A DNA stretch of 64,000 bases from Paeniglutamicibacter kerguelensis (GTDB lineage Bacteria > Actinomycetota > Actinomycetes > Actinomycetales > Micrococcaceae). Location: the NCBI RefSeq assembly GCF_017876535.1, contig NZ_JAGIOF010000001.1:2480001-2544000 (forward strand), written 5' to 3'. Of the stretch, positions 7,966 through 15,820 are shown piece by piece. The translations under genes were made by a program, and so were the position numbers. Position 1 is the stretch's first letter. Each line of letters opens with the position of its first letter. Under the pieces are notes generated by a model that was not told the origin of the DNA, made no database searches, and saw only the letters and a program-made list of their open reading frames with translations.

Positions 7966-8610
7966 TCACACGCGGCGATTCCTGTTCCAAAGCTGATGCG
8001 TCAGTCCACTGGACGTGCTGACGGATTCGACACTGAACCTGTCTTCCAAGCCAGTAAGGTGATCCCAGATTCGGACACCGGAACCGAGCACGATCGGAAC
8101 GATCACCACATGCAGGAAGTCGATGAGATCAGCCTGGAGGAATTCGCTCACGGTCGAGGGCCCGCCGCCAATTCGAACGTCCAACCCGCCAGCCGCATCC
8201 TGCGCCAGACGAAGCGCCTTCTCCGGCGACGCATCTACGAAGTGGAAGCTGGTGCCGTTGGCGAACTCGAGTGGCTTACGAGGATAGTGGGTCAGGATGA
8301 ACACCGGAGTCAGGAAGGGAGGTTCGTCTCCCCACCAGCCTTCCCAGCCGTCGTCGGGCCATTCGCCCGACTGCGGACCGAATTTACGGCGGCCCATAAT
8401 CTCCGCCCCGATACCTTGGCCCCACATGCTGAACATGGCTCGATCCACGGTCACCGGGTCGTCGATTCCATGGATGCCATGGATGACGCGTCCGTCAAAC
8501 TTGCCGAAAAGCGCCCCAGCTCCACCGATCGGCTTTTCGAGCGTCACGTAATCGCCAGCGGCATATCCATCCGAAGAAACGAGCAGGTTGTGCACTCGCG
8601 TCTGAACCAT
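7966..8610 (-). CDS. Dihydrofolate reductase / RibD C-terminal-like reductase
   Basis: 214 residues from the ATG preceded by AGGGAGA, which decides this start over an upstream ATG. Fold signature of the RibD_C / DHFR family: an opening strand and loop (VHNLLVSSDGYAAGDYV), AEIMGRRKFG after a substrate loop, PVFILTHYPRKPL, then the nucleotide-binding segment DVRIGGGPSTVSEFL and VVIVPIVLGSGVRI. Such proteins reduce a pteridine- or pyrimidine-like substrate with NAD(P)H; the exact substrate cannot be read from sequence. It lies between ychF tails T4 and T5 and is probably cargo, with no operon partner. Confidence 0.85.
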   Translation of the reverse strand: MVQTRVHNLLVSSDGYAAGDYVTLEKPIGGAGALFGKFDGRVIHGIHGIDDPVTVDRAMFSMWGQGIGAEIMGRRKFGPQSGEWPDDGWEGWWGDEPPFLTPVFILTHYPRKPLEFANGTSFHFVDASPEKALRLAQDAAGGLDVRIGGGPSTVSEFLQADLIDFLHVVIVPIVLGSGVRIWDHLTGLEDRFSVESVSTSSGLTHQLWNRNRRV

Positions 8611-8839
8611 GAGATCTCCCTGTGTGAATGAAATCTGGAAACGGTTGAACCCTAGCCCAGAGTGATTTCCAACTGCAATCATTTTGGAGGTCGTATTTCC
8701 ACGACAGCTACAAGGTGCCCTGGCGTCGTGTCTTCGAGCACCACCTGAGAAAAATGAGAACCTGCCCTACGGCCCACCGCAGTAGGCGGAAGCGGTCTTG
8801 GCGATCTCGCGTTTACATACATTGAAAGACTACTTGCAG

Positions 8840-9232
8840 CTAAGCTTCACTGAGGTGCACCAATGACGAATCAGGCCACTCGACCGGTGCAGCAGGAGCC
8901 AAGCTTTTGGCCGAACACATGCCGTAATTGCCACGCCCCTTATTCGACAGCTCGATCAAGCATCTCTTGGTCGCGTGATCCCAGCAACGATTTTCCCGCA
9001 GCACCCGGCGCTCAATCCGCGGTTCATAGTTCGACTGCAGATGCATCCAGAACTCTTCCCAGGTGCCGAAGTGCCGCGCCGGTCGGATCGCTGCGTCAGC
9101 AGTGATGCTCCGTTTGCCATGCGCAATCTCGTTGAAATGCCAAGGCGGCATGCCGATGGCCACGGCGACACGCTTCTGGTTCGGGCTCAGCTCCGTGATG
9201 AAATCCTCAATGAGTACCTCGCCCGGATGCGC
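8840..9232 (-). pseudogene. HigA-type antitoxin, truncated
   Basis: The minus frame reads AHPGEVLIEDFITELSPNQK, then VAIGMPPWHFNEIAHGKRSI, then TADAAIRPARHFGTWEEFW, followed by MHLQSNYEP. This is the helix-turn-helix of HigA / VapI-type antitoxins (HPGE-L, G-P-INEI-HGKR-ITADTA-RLA--FGTS-EFWMNLQ). The extreme N-terminus is lost at an 8-base tandem repeat and the C-terminal 35 residues do not match the family. No HigB toxin lies beside it. An ATG at 9163 could still give a short protein, but the DNA-binding domain would be incomplete. Confidence 0.75.
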
Positions 9233-9238
9233 CGGTCT

Positions 9239-9286
9239 CAGCTTCTCAGCTTCTCAGCTTCTCAGCTTCTCAGCTTCTCAGCTTCT
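9239..9286. repeat. 8-base tandem repeat, six units
   Basis: Six perfect copies of CAGCTTCT followed by CAG. It lies exactly where the HigA-like reading frame loses its N-terminus. Perfect copies mean the array is young or slipping. Confidence 0.9.
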
Positions 9287-9465
9287 CAGAGGTAGTTGAC
9301 GAGTTCGGACACCAAAGCGACGATCCTCAGCTATCGCAGGACAACCTGTTGAACACGTAGGTAAAGCCAGCTGGCTTGCTCATTCCCCCGGCGAGGATCC
9401 TCAACGCGCCTACAAGCATCCGAACCACGACACCACTAATTGACGTGCCGCGCGGACTCCTCTGG

Positions 9466-9512
9466 GCCCTGAACGGAAATTTGGTGGCGTCGCTGTCCTC
9501 CATCAGGATTAG
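9466..9512 (-). repeat. Very decayed ychF tail (T5a)
   Basis: The minus frame gives LMEDSDATKFPFRAQ, which aligns with [13 protein letters not shown] of YchF; at DNA level about 20 of 26 bases match around the GCGTCGC block. It is 70-120 bases left of the clear tail T5, with a hairpin between them. Confidence 0.5.
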
Positions 9513-9533
9513 AGAATCGCCGTGAAACAGGAA

Positions 9534-9563
9534 TGCCCGGGAGGCCAAAAGGCTTCCCGGGCA
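9534..9563. terminator. Hairpin next to ychF tail T5
   Basis: 13-bp stem (TGCCCGGGAGGCC with GGCTTCCCGGGCA, one G-U pair) around an AAAA loop, 22 bases beyond the stop codon of tail T5. Unrelated in sequence to the terminators of the other tails. Confidence 0.75.
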
Positions 9564-9584
9564 CCATTGGAAGGGCACAGCGAA

Positions 9585-9614
9585 TTAGACGTTGAAGCGG
9601 AACTCCACCACATT
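9585..9614 (-). repeat. ychF tail T5 (last codons and stop)
   Basis: Encodes VVEFRFNV and TAA on the minus strand. To the right the match to ychF ends and unrelated sequence begins TTCAGTTATTGAATAACC. Confidence 0.8.
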
Positions 9615-10085
9615 CAGTTATTGAATAACCTCTGCTTCTTCCAAGACGGACCCCAAGACGGGACATTTGTGCTGCCAACTCGACACGCCAGATTCGTCTC
9701 GGGAAACTCGCCTCGGGCCGAATTCGTCTTGGGAGTGTTTGTGCTGGTCCGGCCAGGTCAGGCCCGCTGCAATTCGCGTTCCGTCCCTCGAACTCGGGGA
9801 ATCCTTCCACACGTGAACCGCAGCGCGGCTTTTTGGCTTTGCTGGTCAATGAGAGATGGCAGTGTTTTTCGTCAAGACATTCACGGGCCCTGGCCCCCTG
9901 CCGAAAAGGGGACACCCGTGTAGTGACCACTCTCGCCCATCTGTTCTCGATGCGTGTCGAGTCCGTCTGGGCGTCTTTGAATGCATCGGCGTGCTTGAAG
10001 GGTTCCACCAGTGTCTTATCTGCCTTTTTGACGCGCGGCTTTGCAGGGTTCACACCACCATCGACAGGGCGGTTAGGCTGGGTGG
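9615..10085. other. Intergenic region with short iterated motifs
   Basis: About 470 bases without a convincing gene. A minus-strand frame covers most of it but has an unlikely Arg/Pro-rich composition and no ribosome site. Bases 9641-9733 contain five copies of a nine-base motif in two orientations. The right end must contain the promoter of the histidine phosphatase operon. Confidence 0.5.
9641..9733. repeat. Cluster of CCAAGACGG / CGTCTYGGG motifs
   Basis: CCAAGACGG at about 9641 and 9653, then the opposite orientation as CGTCTCGGG (9695), CGCCTCGGG (9709) and CGTCTTGGG (9725) at a spacing of about 15 bases. The arrangement resembles a protein-binding array rather than coding sequence. Confidence 0.5.
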
Positions 10086-10793
10086 ATGGCGACAGTAATT
10101 CTCGTGCGGCACGGCCGCACCACAGCCAATGCCGCTGGAGTGCTGGCCGGTCGGGCCCTCGGTATCAGCCTGGACCAGATCGGGCGCGACCAGACGGCCC
10201 TGACCGGAGATCGGCTCGCGGCCGTGCCCTTGGTCGCGGTGGTGTCCAGCCCCCTCGAACGTTGCCGGCAGACCGCCCAGCTCATCCTCGATCGCCAGGC
10301 CGGCACCCCGTACGAACTGGTCGATCCAGATCTCACCGAGTGCGATTACGGCCAGTGGCAGGGCCGCACGCTCGGCGATCTCGCCACCGAGGATTTGTGG
10401 CCGGTGGTGCAGACGCAACCGTCCGCCGTCGTCTTTCCCGGCGGTGAATCCATGGCAGCGATGCAGGCTAGGTCGGTGGCAGCCATTCGACGCCACGACG
10501 CGGCCTTCGAATCCGAGTACGGGCCAGGGGCCGTGTGGGCGGCGGTGAGTCACGGGGATGTCATCAAGTCAGTGCTCGCCGACGCGCTCGGCATGCACCT
10601 TGACCTGTTCCAGCGAATCAATGTGAGCCCAGCCTCCGTATCGATCGTGCACTACGGCATTAATCGGCCGACCGTCTACGCAACCAACACCGACGCTGGG
10701 GATCTGTCGTGGCTGTCGAAAAGTATCCACACTGGCGATGCACCGGTGGGCGGCGGGGCAGGGCAAGAAGCGCCACGAACCTCTGAAGCCTAA
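10086..10793 (+). CDS. Histidine phosphatase (MSMEG_4193-type phosphoglycerate mutase-like)
   Basis: 235 residues. The phosphohistidine motif is at the N-terminus (VILVRHGRTTANAAG), followed by SSPLERCRQTAQ, the acidic CDYGQWQGR segment and the second catalytic His in SHGDVIKSVL. All catalytic elements of the two-His phosphatase fold are present; the natural substrate of this actinobacterial subgroup is unknown. It is first in a three-gene plus-strand set with DUF3090 (nine-base gap) and an SCO1664-type protein. These genes travel together in many actinobacteria, often near the mycothiol gene mshC, which is absent here. The last 20 residues are a low-complexity Gly/Ala tail. Confidence 0.9.
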   Translation: MATVILVRHGRTTANAAGVLAGRALGISLDQIGRDQTALTGDRLAAVPLVAVVSSPLERCRQTAQLILDRQAGTPYELVDPDLTECDYGQWQGRTLGDLATEDLWPVVQTQPSAVVFPGGESMAAMQARSVAAIRRHDAAFESEYGPGAVWAAVSHGDVIKSVLADALGMHLDLFQRINVSPASVSIVHYGINRPTVYATNTDAGDLSWLSKSIHTGDAPVGGGAGQEAPRTSEA

Positions 10794-10802
10794 GATACTT
10801 AT

Positions 10803-11357
10803 ATGCCTACACGTGTTCATGAATTTATCTGGCCGGATCGGGTCGTCGTTGGCACCCTTGGTCTTCCGGGGGCGCGCACGTTCTACCTGCAGGTGCGCGC
10901 AGGGACGCAGATTGTCAGTATTGCCATGGAGAAGCAGCAGTCGGCTCTGCTCGCCGAGATGATCGACGAAATTCTTGACCAGCTCATCGCTCTAGAGGGC
11001 AACCCCTTCAGCGTTCCCACGGGTACTCCCCGTGAACTCGTCGACAATGACCAGCTCGAGGCCGTTCAGGAGCAGTTTCGGACCGGATCCATGAGCCTGG
11101 GTTGGGACCCCACGACGGCGCAGGTCGTCATTGAGGCCTACCCGATCACTGACATCGCTGCCGACGATGACGTCGAATCGGTTGACGAGATTGACCCTAC
11201 CGCGACCGAAATGTTGCTGGTAAAAATGCCGGTCGGCTCAGCCCGGGCATTTGCCAAGCGCACCCGTGAGGTCGTCGGCGCCGGGCGTCCGATGTGCCCG
11301 CTCTGCGGTTACCCCATAGACGCCGACGGGCACACCTGCACCGTTCCCGAGGTCTGA
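10803..11357 (+). CDS. DUF3090 family protein
   Basis: 184 residues. Begins PTRVHEFIWPDRVVVGTLG, continues with the ARTFYLQVRAGTQIVSIAME segment and ends in a treble-clef-like zinc motif (CPLCGYPIDADGHTC) typical of DUF3090. Function unknown. The gene follows the phosphatase by nine bases and its stop codon overlaps the start of the next gene (TGATG), so translation is probably coupled. Conserved linkage suggests the three proteins act in one process. Confidence 0.9.
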   Translation: MPTRVHEFIWPDRVVVGTLGLPGARTFYLQVRAGTQIVSIAMEKQQSALLAEMIDEILDQLIALEGNPFSVPTGTPRELVDNDQLEAVQEQFRTGSMSLGWDPTTAQVVIEAYPITDIAADDDVESVDEIDPTATEMLLVKMPVGSARAFAKRTREVVGAGRPMCPLCGYPIDADGHTCTVPEV

Positions 11358-12124
11358 TGCCAGCGCCGGACCTAGTGTGCGCCGAGCTGACGCTCACCGG
11401 CCGCATCACGACCGCTTCAAACGCTACATTCCTGGGCAGCATCGACGACGTGGTGGTCGTCTACAAGCCGATAGCAGGCGAACATCCGCTGTGGGATTTT
11501 CCCAACGGCACCCTGGCTCACCGGGAGCTGGCCGCCTATCTGGTCTCGCAGGTCTTGGGCTGGAACGTTGTGCCGCACACCTGGCTGCGCGATGGTCCGC
11601 TGGGCGAGGGAATGGTGCAACTCTGGCAGGAGCAAGACCCGACCCAGAATGCCGTGGATCTGGTCGCGACGGACGATGTTCCGGAGACGGGCTGGAAGCA
11701 CGTTCTCGAGGGTCAAGATGAGAACGGACGGACAGTCAACCTCATTCACGAAGACTCGCCAGCACTCAGACACATGGCCGTGTTCGACGCGATCGTGAAC
11801 AATGCCGACCGCAAAGGCAACCATATTCTTGCCATGACGGACGGACACCGGTACGGAGTGGATCATGGGCTCACCTTTCACAATGACAACAAGCTGCGAA
11901 CGGTGTTGTGGGGGTGGCTGGGTGACGCCCTGACCGCCGAGGAAGAAGAAGGCATAGACCGTGTCAATGAAGGACTGCACGGTCAGCTGGGCCGAAACCT
12001 GGCGGGCTTGCTCAGCGCCGAAGAAATCGCATCGCTTGCCGCGCGCTGCTCCCGGTTGCGCCTAGCAGGTCGTTTTCCTGCTCCTAGCGGTGAGATGCCT
12101 GCGGTGCCCTGGCCGCTGTTCTGA
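11357..12124 (+). CDS. SCO1664 family protein (kinase-fold, PI3/4K-like)
   Basis: 255 residues from the ATG that overlaps the DUF3090 stop. Features of the SCO1664 / PI3-PI4-kinase-like family: a nucleotide-loop-like strand pair (DDVVVVYKPIAGEHPLWDFP), a catalytic-loop segment IVNNADRKGNHILAM and a metal-site segment YGVDHGLTFHNDNKL. The D-N pair in NADRKGNH and the Asp in VDHGLTF correspond to the catalytic and Mg-binding residues of this fold. Substrate unknown. Third gene of the conserved operon; the ychF terminator lies 200 bases downstream on the opposite strand. Confidence 0.85.
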   Translation: MPAPDLVCAELTLTGRITTASNATFLGSIDDVVVVYKPIAGEHPLWDFPNGTLAHRELAAYLVSQVLGWNVVPHTWLRDGPLGEGMVQLWQEQDPTQNAVDLVATDDVPETGWKHVLEGQDENGRTVNLIHEDSPALRHMAVFDAIVNNADRKGNHILAMTDGHRYGVDHGLTFHNDNKLRTVLWGWLGDALTAEEEEGIDRVNEGLHGQLGRNLAGLLSAEEIASLAARCSRLRLAGRFPAPSGEMPAVPWPLF

Positions 12125-12329
12125 GGGAATTACGTCTGCTGGCTTCGCGGCCTGTGTCACGACGAGTCGCCCTCTGCCCATACCCGCAGAGCGGATCCAA
12201 CGCCCGGCAAGAACGGTGCCTTTGGTTCCTTGAACGACTTTGATTGCGGCCACAAGTTTGGTCATTCTTTCGTTAGACAGCAAAATGCTGGCTGGCTGCA
12301 TTGAGGTGGCAGCCGCTCGTAAAAAACGC

Positions 12330-12363
12330 ATGGCCGCCAAGAACACGAGTTCTTGGCGGCCAT
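12330..12363. terminator. Terminator of functional ychF
   Basis: 15-bp stem (ATGGCCGCCAAGAAC) with an ACGA loop, about 27 bases beyond the ychF stop, followed leftward by a run of T on the minus strand (AAAAAA on plus at about 12321-12326). Homologous to the palindrome at 6553-6594. Confidence 0.85.
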
Positions 12364-12389
12364 CGCAAAGGTTAGAAGTCGGTCAGGAC

Positions 12390-13475
12390 CTAAACGTTGA
12401 AGCGGAACTCCACGACGTCGCCGTCCTTCATGATGTATTCCTTGCCCTCGATGCGGGCCTTGCCGGCGGCCTTGGCCGCGGACATGGAACCGGCGTCGAC
12501 CAGGTCGTCGAACGCGACAACCTCGGCCTTGATGAAGCCGCGCTGGAAGTCGGTGTGGATGACACCTGCCGCCTGCGGGGCGGTCCAGCCCTTGTGGATG
12601 GTCCAGGCACGGGTTTCCTTCGGGCCTGCGGTCAGGTAGGTCTGCAGGCCGAGGGTGTCGAAACCGACGCGTGCCAGCTTGTCCAGGCCCGACTCGGTGT
12701 AGCCGGCGTCCTCGAGCATCTCTTCGGCTTCTTCTTCGGTCAGCTCCGAGAGTTCGGATTCGAACTGCGCGTCGAGGAAAATTGCCTCGGCCGGGGCAAC
12801 CAGTGCGGAAAGCTCTTCCTGCATTGCGGTGTTGGCCAGGCCCTCTTCATCGGTGTTGAACACGTAGATGAACGGCTTGGTGGTCATCAGCTGCAACGGG
12901 GCCAGCTCTTCGATGTCGATGCCTGCGGCCTTGCCGGAAGCGTAGAGGGTGTTGCCCTCTTCGAGAACCTTCTGCGCGGCCTTGACCAGTTCGATGAACG
13001 AGGCTTCGACCTTCTTGGTCCGCAGTTCCTTTTCGAGGCGCGGCAGCTGGTTTTCGATGGTCTGCAGGTCGGCAAGGATCAGCTCGGTGGCGATCGTCTC
13101 GATGTCCGAGGCCGGATCGATCTTGCCGTCGACGTGGATCACGTCGGGGTCCGAGAAAGCGCGCGTCACCTGGCAGATGGCCTCGGCTTCGCGGATGTTG
13201 GCCAGGAACTTGTTGCCCAGCCCTTCACCCTCGGAGGCACCCTTGACGATGCCGGCGATGTCCACGAAGGACACGGTTGCCGGAAGGATGCGCTCGGAGC
13301 CGAAGATCCCGGCGAGCACCTTCAGGCGTGCATCAGGCAACGGCACGACACCCACGTTGGGTTCGATGGTTGCGAACGGGTAGTTGGCCGCGAGGACCTG
13401 GGCGCGGGTAAGCGCGTTGAACATTGTTGACTTGCCGACATTGGGCAGTCCGACGATTCCGATTGTAAGAGCCAC
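12390..13475 (-). CDS. ychF: Redox-regulated ATPase YchF (Obg-family)
   Basis: 361 residues from a GTG start (VALTIGIVGLPNVGKST), the conserved N-terminus of the family; the longer upstream frame is not conserved. G1 is GLPNVGKST and G3 is DIAGIVKGASEGEGLGN. The NxxE-type G4 (YVFNTDEEG) of the ATP-preferring YchF branch replaces NKxD, and a C-terminal TGS-like domain ends in [11 protein letters not shown]. YchF binds ribosomes and modulates translation and stress responses. Its 3' end is repeated many times across the preceding ten kilobases, so the chromosomal site is a recombination hotspot. The intact gene is full length. Confidence 0.97.
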   Translation of the reverse strand: MALTIGIVGLPNVGKSTMFNALTRAQVLAANYPFATIEPNVGVVPLPDARLKVLAGIFGSERILPATVSFVDIAGIVKGASEGEGLGNKFLANIREAEAICQVTRAFSDPDVIHVDGKIDPASDIETIATELILADLQTIENQLPRLEKELRTKKVEASFIELVKAAQKVLEEGNTLYASGKAAGIDIEELAPLQLMTTKPFIYVFNTDEEGLANTAMQEELSALVAPAEAIFLDAQFESELSELTEEEAEEMLEDAGYTESGLDKLARVGFDTLGLQTYLTAGPKETRAWTIHKGWTAPQAAGVIHTDFQRGFIKAEVVAFDDLVDAGSMSAAKAAGKARIEGKEYIMKDGDVVEFRFNV

Positions 13476-13556
13476 GGGAATAGAGTCTACCGTCCCGATC
13501 CTGCCTGCGCTTCCTGCACCGCCGGCAGCCCGCGGCATCGCTGCCCGAAATGAGCA

Positions 13557-13602
13557 AAGCCATGGCGCTGACCCACGCATTCGTGGATCAACGCCATGGC
13601 TT
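13557..13602. terminator. Terminator of ispH
   Basis: 11-bp stem (AAGCCATGGCG) with an inner CCACG/CGTGG stem, between the ispH stop and the ychF start region. Confidence 0.7.
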
Positions 13603-13633
13603 GTGTGCGGCGCCTGTGTGCGCCGTCGAGGGA

Positions 13634-14734
13634 CTAGCTGCTGATGTCCGACTTCACGATGCGCCCGCCGAGGCCGCGCGAATCATCGCCGGCTTCCTTG
13701 AGCTTGGCGCGGATTTCCTTGGGCAGCGAGAACAGGATGTCCTCCTCCGCGGTGGTGACTTCCTCCACGTTTGCGAAGCCGTACTCGGCCAGCAGCGACA
13801 GCACGTCGCGGACCAGGACCTCGGGCACCGAGGCGCCGGAGGTCACACCCACGCTGGAGACGCCCTCGAACCAAGACTCGTCGACCTCCGAGGCGTAGTC
13901 CACGCGGTAGGCGGCGGAGGCGCCGTACTCGAGGGCGACCTCGACCAGGCGCACCGAGTTCGAGGAGTTCGAGGAACCCACGACGATGACTAGCTCGGCC
14001 TGCGGGGCGATGGCCTTGATGGCCGCTTGGCGGTTGGTGGTCGCGTAGCAGATGTCATCGCTCGGAGGATCCTGCAGGTTCGGGAAGCGGGCGCGCAGGC
14101 GGCGGACGGTTTCCATGGTCTCGTCGACGCTCAAAGTGGTCTGTGAGAGCCAGATGAGCTTGTCCGGGTTTTTCACCTGGACGGTGTCGGCTTCCTCGGG
14201 GTTGTTCACGATGGTGGTCACCTCCGGCGCCTCGCCGTAGGTGCCCTCGACCTCTTCGTGCCCCTCGTGGCCCACCAGCAGGATTTCGTAGTCCTCACGG
14301 GCGAAGCGCACCGCTTCCTTGTGGACCTTGGTCACCAGCGGGCAGGTGGCGTCGATAGTGCGCAGGCCGCGGTCGGCCGCGGACTTGACCACTGCCGGGG
14401 ATACTCCGTGGGCTGAGAAGACCACCAGCGCGCCCTCGGGAACTTCCTCGTTTTCCTCCACGAAGATGGCACCGCGGGCCTCAAGGGTGGAAACCACGTG
14501 CAGGTTGTGCACGATCTGCTTGCGCACGTACACCGGGGCACCGTAGTGCTCAAGGGCCTTTTCCACGGCGATGACCGCGCGGTCCACACCGGCGCAGTAG
14601 CCGCGCGGGGCGGCAAGGTAGACCTTGCGTTCGCCGGTGACGGGCGCAGCGGCGGCAATTTCTGCCGGGGTGCGACGGGTGCGCGGGATGACGGGCATCG
14701 GAAGTGAGACCGGAGCGGTGGAACTGGTAGCCAT
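13634..14734 (-). CDS. ispH: 4-hydroxy-3-methylbut-2-enyl diphosphate reductase
   Basis: 366 residues. Last enzyme of the MEP isoprenoid pathway, a [4Fe-4S] protein that converts HMBPP to IPP and DMAPP. The three cluster cysteines are seen in [29 protein letters not shown] and [11 protein letters not shown], with the catalytic Glu in the conserved [12 protein letters not shown] segment. The first 30 residues (Ser/Pro/Thr-rich) precede the conserved YLAAPRGYC core and may be an extension. Transcribed toward ychF with its own terminator. Confidence 0.97.
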   Translation of the reverse strand: MATSSTAPVSLPMPVIPRTRRTPAEIAAAAPVTGERKVYLAAPRGYCAGVDRAVIAVEKALEHYGAPVYVRKQIVHNLHVVSTLEARGAIFVEENEEVPEGALVVFSAHGVSPAVVKSAADRGLRTIDATCPLVTKVHKEAVRFAREDYEILLVGHEGHEEVEGTYGEAPEVTTIVNNPEEADTVQVKNPDKLIWLSQTTLSVDETMETVRRLRARFPNLQDPPSDDICYATTNRQAAIKAIAPQAELVIVVGSSNSSNSVRLVEVALEYGASAAYRVDYASEVDESWFEGVSSVGVTSGASVPEVLVRDVLSLLAEYGFANVEEVTTAEEDILFSLPKEIRAKLKEAGDDSRGLGGRIVKSDISS

Positions 14735-14792
14735 GTAACAAGTCTACGTTCGGGGGCAAATTGGTTGGCGCGCGTGCCCGCCGATTCCGCCG

Positions 14793-15704
14793 CTAGCCGA
14801 GCGCGATCGGGTTTTCGCGCCGCCAGATCCAGGTTCCGAGCGCCGCAAGCAGGGCAACGACCCCGCCGACGATCAACGCATTGCTGATGTTCTGCAGCTC
14901 GGCCCGCGCCCCGGTGGCCAATTGGTCGACCACAAGCTGGGTGAGTTCGGAGCCCTCCACCGGCAGCCCGGACAGGCGCGATCCGAAGATGATGAGCACC
15001 GCCGCGAGCAGCAGGGCCGCTCCCCCGGTGACAACCAGCACCCTGCCGCGGAACCCGCGCGGAGCCAGGAGCAGCGCCCCGGCCAGCAGCACGGCCGCCG
15101 CGGCAAGCAGCCAACCCCAGGCCGCGGCGAATGCGAGCCAGCGGTTCGCCTCGCTGGCGGACAGCGTGTCCGCCGTCGGCCAGTTGGTGTCTACCATCAC
15201 CGGGGGCACCTCGATGGTTTGCGGCAACAGCCGGCCCAGCACGGATCCCTCCAGCGAGGCGTGAAGTGTGCCGTAGGCGGCGGTGATCAGCGGCGCCAGG
15301 TCAAACTTCAGGGTCACTTCTTCCATGCCGGTTTCGGCGGCCGTCTCCAGCTCCACCGCGTAGGTCCGGCGCGTGTTTTCGATGGTGGTGTCCCACGCCG
15401 CGGCGAATCCCGGGTCGCTGAGCAGCGCGGCGCTGCTCTTGGTGATCGCCGTTTCAAGCACGCCCTGCAGTGCCCGCGGGATCGGCACCTTGTTGGTGAT
15501 TTGGGTGGTCAGTGCCGCGCCGAGTTCGCTCGGCAGGATTGCGCGCAGCTGCTCGTTTTCGGCAAGCGGGCCCATGATGCGCTGGAGCGGTTCGGGGGTG
15601 TTGATGATCTGGTTGGCGGTGCGGGCACCGAGCCCCAGGCCCGCGGCGAGCACCGCGAGGACTGCCAACACGATGGCGATGGTTTTGCTGACCGTAGCGG
15701 GCAT
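14793..15704 (-). CDS. Membrane-anchored hypothetical protein
   Basis: 303 residues from the ATG giving MPATVSKTIAIVLAVLAVLA, a signal-anchor helix; the longer upstream frame is Arg/Pro-rich and unlikely. A central extracytoplasmic region of about 150 residues follows, then three C-terminal hydrophobic segments (WGWLLAAAAVLLAGALLLA, VLVVTGGAALLLAAVLIIFG and NALIVGGVVALLAALGTWIW). No family recognised with confidence; a hypothetical membrane protein in this position is usual for related genomes. Divergent from xseA, with a promoter region of about 115 bases between. Confidence 0.7.
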   Translation of the reverse strand: MPATVSKTIAIVLAVLAVLAAGLGLGARTANQIINTPEPLQRIMGPLAENEQLRAILPSELGAALTTQITNKVPIPRALQGVLETAITKSSAALLSDPGFAAAWDTTIENTRRTYAVELETAAETGMEEVTLKFDLAPLITAAYGTLHASLEGSVLGRLLPQTIEVPPVMVDTNWPTADTLSASEANRWLAFAAAWGWLLAAAAVLLAGALLLAPRGFRGRVLVVTGGAALLLAAVLIIFGSRLSGLPVEGSELTQLVVDQLATGARAELQNISNALIVGGVVALLAALGTWIWRRENPIALG

Positions 15705-15820
15705 CAGGACTCCAACGGTAGAGGTCGGCGGGGTGCCAACCCGTGATTTGTCCCATGTTACTGGTATCAATGAGTTTGGTGTAGTTTCGATATCCGGCAC
15801 CAAGGAAGGCGTTTCCCCAC

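Noticed and set aside
9239..9286. CRISPR array
   Set aside because: Units are 8 bases with no spacers; a simple tandem repeat.
9436..10053. A 205-codon minus-strand frame covering T5 and the iterated motifs
   Set aside because: Arg/Pro-rich with no ribosome site, crosses a hairpin and two ychF tails in other frames; not like a real protein.
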